Both the position numbers and the translations under genes were made by a program. Shown here in pieces: positions 34,319-45,268 of a stretch of DNA of 64,000 nucleotides; the stretch's first letter is position 1; each line of letters opens with the position of its first letter. The notes under the pieces are model-generated. The model ran no database searches, was not told where the DNA came from, and saw only the letters and a program-made list of their open reading frames with translations. The stretch lies in assembly GCF_050947875.1 (NCBI RefSeq), contig NC_134576.1, positions 57,664,255 to 57,728,254 on the forward strand. Reading direction: 5' to 3'. This DNA is from Dermacentor variabilis. Taxonomy: Eukaryota; Arthropoda; Arachnida; Ixodida; Ixodidae.

Positions 34319-35028
34319 TTTTGAAGGCCAGCCGACCTGCGTCTAAAACAACACCTTTGATAACAGCTTGTCTTTGCTTGTTTCCCCTCTAATGTCTTCT
34401 GCCGAGAGTGGGAGCTCGCCCAGCGTAGAAAAACGTATGTACACGTCACACACGTCATCTGTGCACCCGCCAGCTGTGTTCGGAAGCGGCAGGCGTGAAA
34501 GCGCGTCAGCGTTGCCGATATCCCGCGATTTGCGATAAACCCATTTGTAGTCATAAGCAGCAATCTGTAAGGCCCAACGCTGCACGCGTGCCGCTGACAT
34601 AGCAGGAATTGGCTTACCGTGTCCTAATAGCCCCACTAAGGGTTGATGGTCGGAGTAGATCCCAAATTTCCGCCCGAAATGGTACTTGTGAAACTTCTTT
34701 AGCCCGTACACGACAGCCAGGGCTTCTTTTTCGATATGGGCGTACGCCTGCTCCGTTTTAGTCAGAGTCTGAGACGCAAAAGCGATTGGTCTTCTTCAGA
34801 TCCTTCCTTGTGGAAAAGGACTGCGCCTAAACTATATGAAGACGCGTCGCAAACCAACCCTAGCTCCTTGGAAGGGTCATAGTAGGTGAGTACGGATGCA
34901 CTGAGCTGCCAGTCCTTGGATTCTTTGAAGGTTTTTTCTGCGGAAGCCGTCCATTTCCACTTAACATTCTCATCTAGCAAGTCATAATGGTTTAAGCTGT
35001 GCTGACATGTTCGGCACGAATTTACCAT
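34249..35028 (-). pseudogene. Gypsy RNase H
   Basis: GLVCDASSYSLGAVLFHKE carries the first Asp (frame 35028-34762). After a frame change come MYGLKKFHKYHFGRKF and YSDHQPLVGLLG (frame 34711-34343), then SRDIGNADALSRLPLP. RNase H removes the RNA template during reverse transcription. Confidence 0.85.
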
Positions 35029-35818
35029 AGAAATTTAGCAAGCCTAAGTAGGCGCGTAGCTCGTTCTTGTTTTTTGGCGCTGGTGCTTCCTTGAAAGCAC
35101 GCACCTTGTCTTCTGAAGGACCGATTCCTCTGTCATCAATGATGTGACCCAAATAGGTCACCGCCTTCGCAAAAAACTTGCATTTCTCCTTCCGCGATTT
35201 CACACCCCGTTCCTTGAACCGTGTCAGCACAGCTTCGACCTTATTATAGCATTCTTCCATTGTTTCTCCTGCTATTAACACATCATCAAGATAACATGAA
35301 ACTCTGTCTAAACCCTTTAACATGTCATCCATCACTGCTTGGAAAATAGACGGAGCACTTGTTATTCCGTACGGCATAGGAGTGTATCGAAAAAGGCCTA
35401 GGTGGGTGTTCACAGTGACCAAAGGCTGCGAATCAGGGTGCAGTTGCAACTGTTGGTATGCTGTAGAAAGGTCAAGAACAGTAAAACATTTTCATCCGTG
35501 CAGCGTGACAAAAACATCTTCCAACGTTGGCAAAGGGTAATAATCGGTTCTCAGACAACGGTTTACAGTCACTTTGTAGTCGACGCATATGCGAACTTTG
35601 TTGTTAGCCTTGGGTACGACTACTAGGGGCGTAGCCCAATCGCTTTGCTGTACAGGTACCAGCACTCCCGAATCCACTAGAGAATACAATTCCTGTGCTA
35701 CGGCGTCCCTGAGTGCAAATGGCACAGGTCGATGCTTACAGAAAACAGGTGTACTGCTGTCTTTTAGCACTAAGTTCACCGATGTGTCAGCTATCAGACC
35801 GAGTGCCGGCTCAAACAC
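34982..35818 (-). pseudogene. Gypsy reverse transcriptase
   Basis: The frames 35818-35492 and 35449-34982 carry VPKANNKVRICVDYK, TDYYPLPTLEDVF, MPYGITSAPSIFQ and the catalytic CYLDDVLIAG. They continue with the connection block AYLGLLNFYGKFVP. A stop between them (around 35485) and a frame change near 34990 break the protein. Confidence 0.88.
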
Positions 35819-35955
35819 TTCCGAAAATTTTTCGATGACAGCGGCTGATTTTGAAGACAGATATTACACACGCTCGTCCAATCCAGCTTGAAAGCCTCCA
35901 GCCAATTACGTCCCAACAACAAAGTGTCACACATTTGTGGTGTTGGGACTACAAT

Positions 35956-37054
35956 TCAAGGCAAGGTCGCTGTTTGGCCATTGTGCTCTACGCGCACCAT
36001 CAACTTGCCTGTAATTGCCAGCGAGACACCTCCGTACGTTTTTAGCCGTAAGCTACAACTTTCTAGAGGTAAATCAGACCAATATTGCCGGTACATCTTT
36101 TCTGGTACGATAGACAGAGATGCTCCTGTGTCAACATGCATTTTGACCTTCCCACCTGCCACCCCAACTTTCACAATGTAGCTACCGTCATTACTGTTAC
36201 ATGAAAAAATATGGCTCAGCAAAATATCGTCCTCACCACATATACTGTCCAAGTCACAGGAGCCTTCTAAACCAGTGCTCTCTTCAAGGGCGTGTACCGT
36301 ACGTGGCGTCGTTCTGCAGACCCTTGCCAGGTGTCCCACCTTTTTGCAGGCCCGGCAAAGATATTTGAGAAAGGGGCAGGTTGCGGCGGTATGCGTCGAT
36401 CCGCAACAGAAACAGTCAGTTGATTCGGCTTGCCGCTCCGTGTTCTTGCTCGCTGCCCGTCTTGTCCATGAGGTAGCCTCGGTTTTTCTTTGTTGGGGTT
36501 GCTGGACGAAGTTCACCTCACTGAGGTCTTTAGGATGAATCTTCCTTGTTTCGGTGCGAGTGAGTTCCCCGCTTTTGGCAAGGTCATAAGCAGCTTGGAA
36601 CGTCAGGGTACTCTTCTTGAGGAGCTCAGCTTGTGCTGTTTCGTTTCTCAGATCGGCCACGAACCGATCCCGCAAAGCGTCATCCAGGAATTGCCCGAAC
36701 TCAGGATGCAGCCAACCTTTTCAGTTCTAATGCAAACGTAGCAAATGGTTCGTTTTCTTGCTGCGACCTACGGTTGAACCGGAACCTTTCCCCTATCACC
36801 AAGGGCTTCGGTGAATAGTGCCCTTTGAGAGCCCTGACCAGTTCGACGTATGTTTTGGCTTCGGGCTTCACTGGGGCCAACAAATTCTTCAACGTGCGGT
36901 AGGGCTGTTTTCCAATGGCCGTCACAAAAGCGGATACCTTCGAGTCGTCGCTTACCTGGGTGGCACGGATGTAGTGTTCAAAGCGTTCCACATAAGATTC
37001 GATGTCGTCGTCTCCCTGCTCCATGAACGGCTCGAAGCGGCCGAAGGAAGCCAT
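35956..37054 (-). pseudogene. Gypsy gag and protease
   Basis: Gag starts MASFGRFEPFMEQGDDDIE at 37054 and stays open to 36701. A frame change near 36690 leads to the frame 36675-35956. That frame has two zinc-knuckle-like motifs (CFCCGSTHTAATC and CRACKKVGHLARVC) and then the aspartic protease active site MHVDTGASLSIVP. Gag packages the RNA; the protease matures the polyprotein. Confidence 0.85.
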
Positions 37055-37166
37055 GCTGTGGTAGTCCGCCTAGACGCCTGCTGTTCCCAAACTGCTGGAG
37101 CCGCAACCAGCGCTCCAGCCGTGACCTGGTTATCATCCGCTATGAGAATCCCAACTTCGTCGCCAC

Positions 37167-37414
37167 TGTTGTGTCTTCAAGTACGCAGCAGCCTACTTGC
37201 AAGAATACATGTTTATTGCCACTTGCAATACAACGGAAAAGAACCACAAGGCACTTACGTGGCCGTCTTAAATAGCTATACAGTGCCACTAATCAGTGAC
37301 ATCACAGACACACACACACACAAGCACGTACGCTCTATCTAAGATACACAATTCAAGACTTCAGTGACGTCAGAGTGCCACTACAGGTTCTATCTAGGAG
37401 GTGATGACACAACA
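37167..37414 (-). repeat. Gypsy 5' LTR
   Basis: 248 bases, the same ends as the 3' LTR, with a shorter (CA)n run and an extra tcta. It is followed at 37415 by the CTAAC target duplication. Confidence 0.92.
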
Positions 37415-37548
37415 CTAACAACCTTTATTTGTTTTGGAGAACGTTGAAATTATGTTTTAACAAAATTCACTGTATTGTATTTATTGTTTTTTTAACCTAT
37501 ATTACTCACTCCCCTCTGTAATGCCTTTGGCCCTGCGGGTATAATACA

Positions 37549-37579
<31 letters not shown>

Positions 37580-37583
37580 ACAA
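37415..37583 (+). mobile_element. CR1-like LINE 1, right segment (3' UTR and tail)
   Basis: After the target duplication the LINE 1 3' UTR resumes (aacctttatttgttttgg ...). It ends tttggccctgcgggtataat followed by an (aata)n tail, typical of CR1-like 3' ends. Its left partner ends at 32631. Confidence 0.8.
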
Positions 37584-37588
37584 ATGAT

Positions 37589-38129
37589 ATGGAGGCCTTA
37601 ATAAAGCACATGTCCGCCCAGTATGACACGGTACTCGCCACCGTCGCAGAGCACTCAGGCGAAATTAAGCAACTAAAGAACAAAGTTTCGAAACTTGAAG
37701 AAGGTAGAACAGACGTTGAACTCAGGAGAGTGTCTGCGGCTGTAAATGACCTTGAACACCACAGTCGAAAGCTGAACCTTGAAATTCATGGGCTGGAATG
37801 AATGCCTCGTCACTAGAATAAACGCCCTTGCTGCCAAACTGGAACTTTATCCTCTTAACGAGCAGACCGTCTCCGCCATTCACCGTCTTCCTTCACAAAA
37901 AGATGAGACACCAGCCGTGCTCGTTCGCTTCACGCGACAGTCGACACGAGAAAAATGGTTTGAAACAAGGAAAGTTATATCAAGGGTCGACCATGATGCC
38001 TACATATCCGAAAACCTAACCGGGTATAATAGCTCGTTGCTCAGAGTTGTAAACGAATGGGCACACATAAACGATTTCAAATTTGTGTGGCATCGCAACG
38101 GAAGTGTGATACTGAACTGTTGTCCCTAA
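37589..38129 (+). pseudogene. LINE 2 ORF1 (coiled coil plus RRM-like domain), truncated
   Basis: The first frame gives EIKQLKNKVSKLEEGR and LEHHSRKLNLEIHGLE. A frame change around 37790 leads to VSAIHRLPSQKDETPAVLV and RFTRQSTREKWFETRK, the RRM-like RNA-binding part of L1/CR1-type ORF1 proteins. The N-terminal PHD finger is missing. Confidence 0.75.
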
Positions 38130-38146
38130 CGTTTTCCTGTTTTGAC

Positions 38147-39550
38147 ATGGCTTCTGATGACTTGTTATCCCCGTCTCATTTTTTGCATTTTGTTGGACCA
38201 GACCATAAAAAATCCACTCGATGCTTCCATCTCCACTGCCAGTCAGTGCGAAACAAGCATGACATGCTCGACGTTTTTTTCAGCAGCTTGACCTTTCAGT
38301 TTGATGTCATTATGCTGTCGGAAATGTGGTATGACCAGCACTCAGTCGTATGGCAACTGCCTAAATATCAGTGCTTTACTAAAAACAAAGAAACGTCGCG
38401 AGGCGGTGGTGTCAGTTCTTTTCCGTGATAACATTGATGCAAAGTGCATCAATGAATTTTGCTGTATTACTGATGACTACGAAATCCTATCAGTCTTGAG
38501 TGCTCGAACTGTCTACTCAGTTTTCTACCGTTCCCCAAGCGGTAATTTAGACCATTTCTTCCAGTTTACTGAAAAGTTCTTCCTTTACATCAGTGAATTG
38601 CAATTTAAACATGTGTTGGGTGGTGATTTCAATGTCAATATGATGCTCGACAACTCCATGAAGCGAAATTTTGAGGCAGTTATACACGCAAATGGTTGTT
38701 TCATTGTCATATCATCACCTACCAGAACTACTCATAATATATCTACGTGTATCGACCTATTCATTACAAACATTGCTGTTAGTAAGATTAAATCGAGAGT
38801 GTTTTCCTGTGGCCTTAGTGACCATATGCCAATATTTTTGAGCCTGAATCATGCATGTCAACGATCAACTGCTACTGACACCTTCATACAAGCGATTACG
38901 CAGAATGCGTTAGAAAATTTCCATGCTGAATTAGGAAGCATCGACTGGACGGATGTTTATGCCACGCAAATACCGGATGTCGCATATGAAGGTTTCCTCA
39001 GGCGATTTTCCTCATGCTATCACAAATATTTCCCCTTTACTATTGTGAAAAGGCAACCCTCCAGGATACGCAAGCCGTGGGACACAAACCTTCTCCATCA
39101 AATAAATAAAAAAAAATCCCTTTGTGATAAGTTTATCAAGTCACGAGATCCAAACAACTGGACCGAGTTTAAACGTTTTCGAAATCGTCTCACGAACGAA
39201 CTGCGTAACGCGAAAAACCGTTATCATACTGACTTGTTTAAATCTTGTGAATGTGACAGCCAGAGCATAAGGAAACATCTAAATCTTCTGCGCAACCATA
39301 CACCTATTTCCCGGTCACGTATTAACATTGTCAGTAATGGTGTTCAAATAACCAACGAGTCACTATCTGATACATTCAATGATTTTCTAGTCGGTGGTAA
39401 TAATTTTCCCGTATGCATGAGTGCCTGCGATTTCATGAAGACAAGTGTTGCAGACACGATCTTCCTGCACCCGACCAATGAATCAGAGTTAATAGGCCTT
39501 GTTTCTGAGCTGAGCAACGGCCGCAGCCTGGATGTAGCTAATCTGCAGGC
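38147..39550 (+). pseudogene. LINE 2 APE endonuclease, frameshifted
   Basis: CFHLHCQSVRNKHDML (Asn block) and VIMLSEMWYD (catalytic Glu block) lie in one frame. From about 38415 the protein goes on in the frame 38301-39572 with VYSVFYRSPSGNLD, HVLGGDFNVNMM, CIDLFITN and CGLSDHMPIFLSL (catalytic His). The linker to RT follows. Confidence 0.85.
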
Positions 39551-39586
39551 AAACCAATCAAGTATGCCCTAGATAGTGTTGCCCCA

Positions 39587-40999
39587 TTGCTGGTATACAT
39601 ATACCACTTATGCCTCGATACCGGAGTTTTCCCGCATAAAATGCAAGTCGCTAAAGTAATCCCGTTATTCAAACGTTGGCACAGGACTCTTATGACAAAT
39701 TACAGGCCCATATCCATTTTGCCAGTCTTCTCAAAAGGCCTGGAAAAGGTTATATTTAAATGTCTTACTACGTTTCTGGAAAATAAAAACCATTTAACTG
39801 ACTGTCAGTACGCCTTCCGTAAAAACCGGTCAACACAACTTGCCTTGTTGGATCAAGAAGAACTTATTCTCAAAACGATCGAAGAGCGTTTGCTCACACT
39901 TGCAGTGGTAATAGATTTTACGAAAGCTTTCGACTGCATGAATCATGAACTTCTGCTCAATAAATTGTTTAACTATGGAACTCGCGGCGTCGCCCTTGAC
40001 TTAACTAGATCATATCTAAACTCCAGAGCTCAGTTTACACACGTAAATAACATCTCTTCTCAGTTAAGGAACACATGGATAGGAGTGCCGCAAGGCAGCC
40101 TACTTGGCCCTCTCCTTTTCAATATCTACGTTAATGATATTGTCAATATTGACAATGACACCAAATACATCATCTATGTTGATGACACTACACTACTGTT
40201 TTCGTCTCATCATACCTCAGACTTGTTAAGGACTGGTAATGCAGTACTAGACAAACCACATGTGTGGTCCGTTAAAAATGCTCTCATAATTAACACAACT
40301 AAAACTAAAGCCATATTATTCCAAGCCAAGAACAAAAACACTACGCTGCCTGCTGACATCACACTTAACTCGGAGAAAATTGAGCTAGTGAGCTCAGTTA
40401 AGAGCCTAGGGATCAATTTCGACCACGATATGTCGTGGAATAGCCACATATTATCACTAGTCACTAAACTTTCACAGATAGTTGGACTGGTTTGCTCCCT
40501 TAGGTACAATCCACGCCTTGTAAAAATGTTTATATATAACTCCCTTTTCATCAGTCGTCTGAATTATTGCTGTCTTGTCTGGGGTACCACATCTGTCACA
40601 AATATAGGTAGATTATTCGTAATTCAGAAAAAAATTCTCCGTGTGATATGTGATGTACCATGGGACTCCCCAAGTGAACCTCTTTTCCAAGAACTGAAAA
40701 TACAGAAAGCGCATAATTTATACACTTACAGGTTAGTCCGTGCATACGTTAGAGAGTGTAAATCGAATAATTGTTGTATCCGTTCCATAGCTAACCCTAA
40801 ACAGAACATATGCCGTTATCAAACACGATCTCCAAAATATTGGCACGTAATGCACCCGCGCACTAATTATGAAAAGCAAATGATTGCTTATACGCTGCCT
40901 GTCGTGCTTAACACACTGATCGCAGATGATATCGATGTTTTACAGTCTTCGTTAACTAGTCTGTATAATTATTGCTGCCAGAGTTGGTTTTATGCTTAA
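39587..40999 (+). pseudogene. LINE 2 reverse transcriptase
   Basis: The 470-codon open frame has NYRPISILPVFSKGLEK, YAFRKNRSTQLAL, VVIDFTKAFDCMNHELL, GVPQGSLLGPLLFNIYV and the catalytic YVDDTTLLF. VKSLGINFDHDMSWNSHI and LFISRLNYCCLVWG follow. The core catalytic residues are intact. The N-terminal end of RT lies in the previous frame because of the break at about 39552. Confidence 0.92.
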
Positions 41000-42071
41000 T
41001 ACTTGAACTTGTAGATCACAATATTACTTTTGCAACATCATCTGCTGTTAGTATGTTTGACTGATCTGAGTGTCGTATTTCTTTTTTTCCATACTGCTGA
41101 TTTCTTAATATGCAAGCTAAGTAACTTGCTTTGGCTTATAAATTTTTGTGTTTGTTTCTTTTGCGTTATATTATTCGTCTTATTCGGCTTTATTTTTATC
41201 ATTTCCACTTGCACTGTTGTTCCCCCTGCTGCTGCCATAAAATGGGTTTTAGGACTTAGTGAAGTTGCTGACGCAGCTTTTTTCCTCAAGACCTGTCCAT
41301 ATTCAAATGTATGTTGTATATGGGAAATAAAGCACACACACTTTTCCTGTCCCACCTGGCCACAGCAACATACGGTAGAGCACGGTCCAGATAACGCAGC
41401 GCAACAAAACACGGAGACCAACGCAAACCTACCCGCACGGCGCCTTTGCCACGTTATGAAACCTACGGAGCAACACGTGTGAGCGCACAGAACCATAACA
41501 AAGCCGCCATTGTGGCCCGAAAGGCGTGGCCGCTACAGCAAAGAAATAAAAGAACCGCAAAAAAGATGAGGGCTTACTACGTCATTTCCTCCACACTTTT
41601 CTCCTAGCGCGCAGAGGGGCTAGGGCCTCTCCTCAGTTTCCTTCCTCCATGGTGTATAGTATAGTGCCTAGAACATACTGGCTAGTGTACCGTCCGCGGC
41701 CTCCCGGGTGGCACCGGATGCAAGGAATGCCGGCGGCTGCCGCTAGGAGCGCTGCAGTGCAGGTGGGTGCCGCGGCACCATCCCGTCTTCGTAAGCCGCC
41801 TTGTTTCCACTGCATCGAGAAGCCGGCTGCTGCGCTTTTTGTTTTTGTTAAGCCGTAGCAGCAGCACAGTTCAAATTTGGGCAGCTGATTACTGATTATG
41901 GTTTGTTTTGATTACAACAGGCTTCTTCAGCGCTTGTCGCTTGCGTGCAAAGCTCAGCTCGGCTTCGACAAGGGAACTAACCTTATGTGTTTCTATGCTG
42001 GCGAAGAGAAAACGTAATTTTCAAGGCAGAAGCCTTAGATCTCCATTTTTCAAGGTCAAATTGTGAGGCAC

Positions 42072-42111
42072 GACCTTGAAACGGCGTAAATTATTGCGCC
42101 GTTTCATGGTC
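42072..42111. repeat. 15-bp inverted repeat
   Basis: Arms gaccttgaaacggcg (42072-42086) and cgccgtttcatggtc (42097-42111) pair with one mismatch around a 10-base AT-rich loop. A further acacgaccata motif is repeated just after. Confidence 0.75.
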
Positions 42112-42221
42112 ACACGACCATATCACACGACCATACCATGACCCAAGAAAGGCCAGAAGCGAACCAAGGCATGTCCAGCCGCGTATAACAGATTAGTAAT
42201 GATTAGCAAATATAATTATTG

Positions 42222-42300
42222 ATTAAGGATCGATTAAGGTGAACTAGGGGGATTAAGGTGGATTAGAGCGGATGAAGGAGGATTAGGGTGGATTACACTA
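42222..42300. repeat. Short ggattaagg-type tandem repeats
   Basis: The stretch is built of gattaaggtg, gattagagcg, gatgaaggag and gattagggtg units of 9-11 bases. Confidence 0.7.
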
Positions 42301-42479
42301 GGCTTTACAAGGCGCTCGCCTTAGTGTCTTTTAGGCGATAGGTAGGACACTTGTTTTTTATTCTAGCGATGATGGCAGCGTAATTTTTTTCAGGATAGCA
42401 TTTTTTATTCTAATAAAGTAAATGAATTTTAAGGTTACGTTACTGTTCTACTAATCTTATAATGATGCATAACCATTCA

Positions 42480-42680
42480 AGGCCGTTGTAACCGATCATG
42501 TTTTGAAATGACTCGAATTTCGCTGTTCTTTTTTATTTTATTTGCTGCTGTTTCTACCTATTTATCTTACTGTTGTCCTCATAGGCTTGAATGCTTTTGA
42601 TTGTTTGTAAACCGTGTACCAATCCTCTCATAATGCCCATTGGGCCCCGAGGGTATCATAGTGAGTAAATAAATTAGCCT
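42480..42680 (+). mobile_element. CR1-like LINE 3' UTR fragment
   Basis: The end tcataatgcccattgggccc then cgagggtatcatagtgagtaaataaa matches the 3' UTR end of LINE 1 (37518-37560). It is a strongly 5'-truncated copy. Confidence 0.6.
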
Positions 42681-43436
42681 GTAAAATGAACTGTGGTTGT
42701 CTGTGTACTATACATATTTTTATACTAGGTAAATACGTGCAGATTTCTCTTTATTTATTATATACGTGAACGAAAATATTGAACGTATTTTTATTTCAGC
42801 GTACCGAAAATTTTATTCAAGCGTAACAACAGTCAAACGCAGTCACAAGACAGCACTAGATATCAGATAATTTACACATACTTGAAGAAGATAAATCTAG
42901 CGGCAGTGACGCAGTTTAAGGAGCTTCTGCCGTTGCATTTGCGCTTCCCTCTCTTTGTTGATGCATTTTACGAAAACCGAAACCTCAGGAAAACATAGAA
43001 CTTTACAACTGCTGTCAAAGCTATCTTTTCATGCTCTGTAAACCCTAGTCGTGGAGAGGCCAATATCTGGAGCTGACCTGAAAAATAGCTAGACTCGCTA
43101 CATCTCACTTGTTTTTGCTAAAGAACACAGTAAAAACATCTTCAATGGCCTTCACAGCGGTTCACATGGTCTGACTAAGATAGACAAGCCCTCGATCCTT
43201 TGTCATAACGGGTAGTGCAATATGAAGCAGCGTCGGCCCTACCTTCCGCTTTACTTACGCAAAGGAATTAAGCCTGCACACTTTGGTCGAGAATGTTTGG
43301 CAGTAATCTTTCGTGCAACATAACCTACAGTATAGTAGTCCAAAGCACTACGGCTGCTTCTTTATTGTTCTTTTTATTTTTCCTCGCACTCACAAGGTAC
43401 ATCACCTTGTACAAGGTACTCACCACAAGGTACTCA

Positions 43437-43721
43437 CCTTAGGATACTCAGGAAATATCTTTGGTATGGCGTAGGGTTTCAGGCGTGTTTTATCGCGGGG
43501 AATCTCGTGGCCAACGTCGCTCACGGTGATAGAGAACGCCCGCTGGACTAAACCATTTTCTAAATGTCTTTCACAAACCACAGAAGTTGGTGCCAGCCTT
43601 CGGTCCGTTCTCCTGGTCATTCTTGCCCATTGTGCTACCGCTTCGTATCAGATGGTGGAGTGAACAAGTATACACGCCCTTTGTTCGAGCGGTAACCGCT
43701 CCTACACTACGGCACAAAGCA
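43437..43721 (-). pseudogene. THAP domain exon, decayed
   Basis: On the minus strand CFVP, a TAG stop, CRSGYRSNKGRVYLFTPP is the first half of a C2CH THAP zinc finger. After a frame change near 43650 comes TSVVCERHLENGLVQ and RLKPYAIPKIFPEYP, the second half with the AVPTIF-like end. A consensus donor AAG|GTGAGT follows at 43437. THAP domains bind DNA and occur in both host regulators and transposases. The stop and frame break suggest a dead copy; an assembly error is less likely. Confidence 0.7.
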
Positions 43722-44023
43722 GGTCCTCTCCTTGAACTCTAGCTTCGGAATTTTTTTCTCCGCCGCCGCGTAGTCCTCGTAATGACAAGCACATGAACAC
43801 AGCAGGACGCACTCACTCTTTGACAACACCAAGAACAAACACCCAATGCTCAAATGAGAGAGAAAATTCAAACATATAAACTGACGCAACCGCTGCAAAT
43901 CTGATGTGCGAAGCCGACGACACGCGCAGTCTGCACCCACCCGTATGGCAGCGACCTCTGACGGCTACCGTAGGCATTCACAGCAGGCGGCGCGACGCTC
44001 CACCATTGAAAAGAGCATGTGCA

Positions 44024-44056
44024 CGGCACACTAGCCAGTACATTCTAGGCACTATA
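44024..44056 (-). repeat. 33-bp repeat, inverted partner of 41660-41692
   Basis: The complement of this stretch begins TATAGTGCCTAGAATGTACT and matches 41660-41692 with three mismatches. It lies about 300 bases upstream of the THAP exon (minus strand). Confidence 0.8.
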
Positions 44057-44354
44057 TTCTATAGCGCAGCTTCATTTTTAACTCCTCTGGTACATCGCAG
44101 GCGGGCTGCCCCGCGAGACGCGTTTCGCAGTCTTGCGTGCGCAATATGGTGAATACTACAAATTCTTTCGATTCACGGAGGTCAACCCTTTCGGTTAACG
44201 AAGCCATTTTAATATGTTGAAGCACGAGAACTAGACTTTTATGATAATTTCCTTCAACTTTCAGATATACACATTGGCGGTACACTTTCACACTAGGCGT
44301 TTCCCTTATTCCATTTATTGAAATGATTGGTTTGGATTTTTCTTCCTGTCATCG

Positions 44355-44565
44355 TTCCTCAGTGGCTATGGTGTTGGACTGTTGAGCACGAGGTCGCGGG
44401 ATCGAATCCAGGCCACAGCGGCCCCATTTCTATGGGGGCGAGAACACTGGTGTACTAACAATTAGGTGCACGTTAAAGAACCCCAGGTGGTCGAAATTTG
44501 CGGAGTCCTCCACTACGGCGTGTCTCATAATCAGAAAGTAGTTTTGTCACGTAAAACCCTATCAT
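44355..44565 (+). repeat. Tick tRNA-derived SINE (Ruka-like), copy 3
   Basis: A box tcagtggctatggtgttgg and B box ggtcgcgggatcgaatccag are followed by ggtgcacgttaaagaacccc and cacgtaaaaccct. It abuts an RTE fragment on its right. Confidence 0.85.
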
Positions 44566-44569
44566 TTTT

Positions 44570-45268
44570 TTGTTTTTTTGTTGCAAAGGATGTGCGCCTA
44601 AAGTAACTAAAGTAATGTTTAACAGTGTCGGAAGAGAACAGCAATTTACAACAGGTAGCGAGGCACTGGAAGTGTTAAGGGAATATATCTACTTAGGGCA
44701 GGTAGTGACGGCCGATCCGGATCATGAGGCGGAAATAATCAAAAGAATACGAATGGGCTGGGGCATGTTTGGCAGGCATTCTCAGATCATTAACAGCAGG
44801 TTGCCATTATCCCTCAACAGAAAAGTGTATAATAGCTGTGTCTTACCAGTACTCACCTACGGGGCAGAAACGTGGAGGCTTACGAAAAGGGTTCTACCTA
44901 AATTGAGGACGACGCAACGCGCTATGGAAAGAAGAATGATGGGTGTAAAGTTAAGGGATAAGAGCAGATTGGGTGAGGGAATAAACGCGAGTTAATGGCA
45001 TCTTAGTTGAAATCAAGAAAAAGAAATGGGCATGGGCAGGACATGTAATCAGGAGGGAAGATAACCGATGGTCATTAGGGGTTACGGACTGGATTCCAAG
45101 GGAAGGGAAGCGTAACAGGGGGTGACAGAAAATTCGGTGGGCGGATGAGATTAAGAAGCTTGCACCGACGACATGGCCACAATTAGTACATGACCGGGGT
45201 TGTTGGAGAAGTAGGAGAGAGGATTTTGCCCGGCAGGGGGCGTAACCAGGATGATTATGATTATGATG
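44570..45268 (+). mobile_element. RTE-like LINE 3' fragment
   Basis: The open frame 44570-44995 has YIYLGQVVTADPDHEAEI, IKRIRMGWGMFGRH, KVYNSCVLPVLTYGAETWRL and TTQRAMERRMMGVKLRDKSR, the C-terminal region of RTE-clade RT. The rest (to 45240) holds the GHVIRR-like and RPRW-like tail in broken frames. It ends in a short gattatgat repeat, as RTE elements often do. Confidence 0.85.

Larger units (their letters stand above)
32632..37414 (-). mobile_element. Complete Gypsy LTR retrotransposon (minus strand), frame-broken
   Basis: The LTRs are at 32632-32881 and 37167-37414, with target duplication CTAAC (32627-32631 and 37415-37419). On the minus strand, gag, protease, RT, RNase H and integrase follow in Gypsy (Metaviridae) order. 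A purine tract (complement of 32882-32898) precedes the 3' LTR. TGGCGACGAAGTTGGGATTC, one base inside the 5' LTR, is the probable primer binding site. The LTRs differ at about 10 positions plus two indels over about 245 bases, so the insertion is not very recent. Frame breaks in gag and pol make it inactive. Confidence 0.92.
37584..41345 (+). mobile_element. CR1/L2-like LINE 2, near full ORF2
   Basis: The element starts inside ORF1, directly after the tail of LINE 1, so it is 5'-truncated. ORF1 runs from 37589 to 38129 (coiled coil and RRM-like part), the endonuclease from 38147 to about 39550, and RT from about 39550 to 40999. A 3' UTR reaches a gggaaataaagcacacac end near 41340. Four open frames are split by frame changes near 37790, 38415 and 39552. 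It was probably active recently compared with LINE 1. Confidence 0.85.
41346..43436. other. Mostly unassigned, with short repeats
   Basis: Contents: a 33-bp motif at 41660-41692 shared with 44024-44056; a hairpin at 42072-42111; imperfect ggattaaggtg-type direct repeats at 42222-42300; and a LINE 3' UTR at about 42480-42680. No host gene is recognised. Bases 42680-43436 show nothing I can name. Confidence 0.45.
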
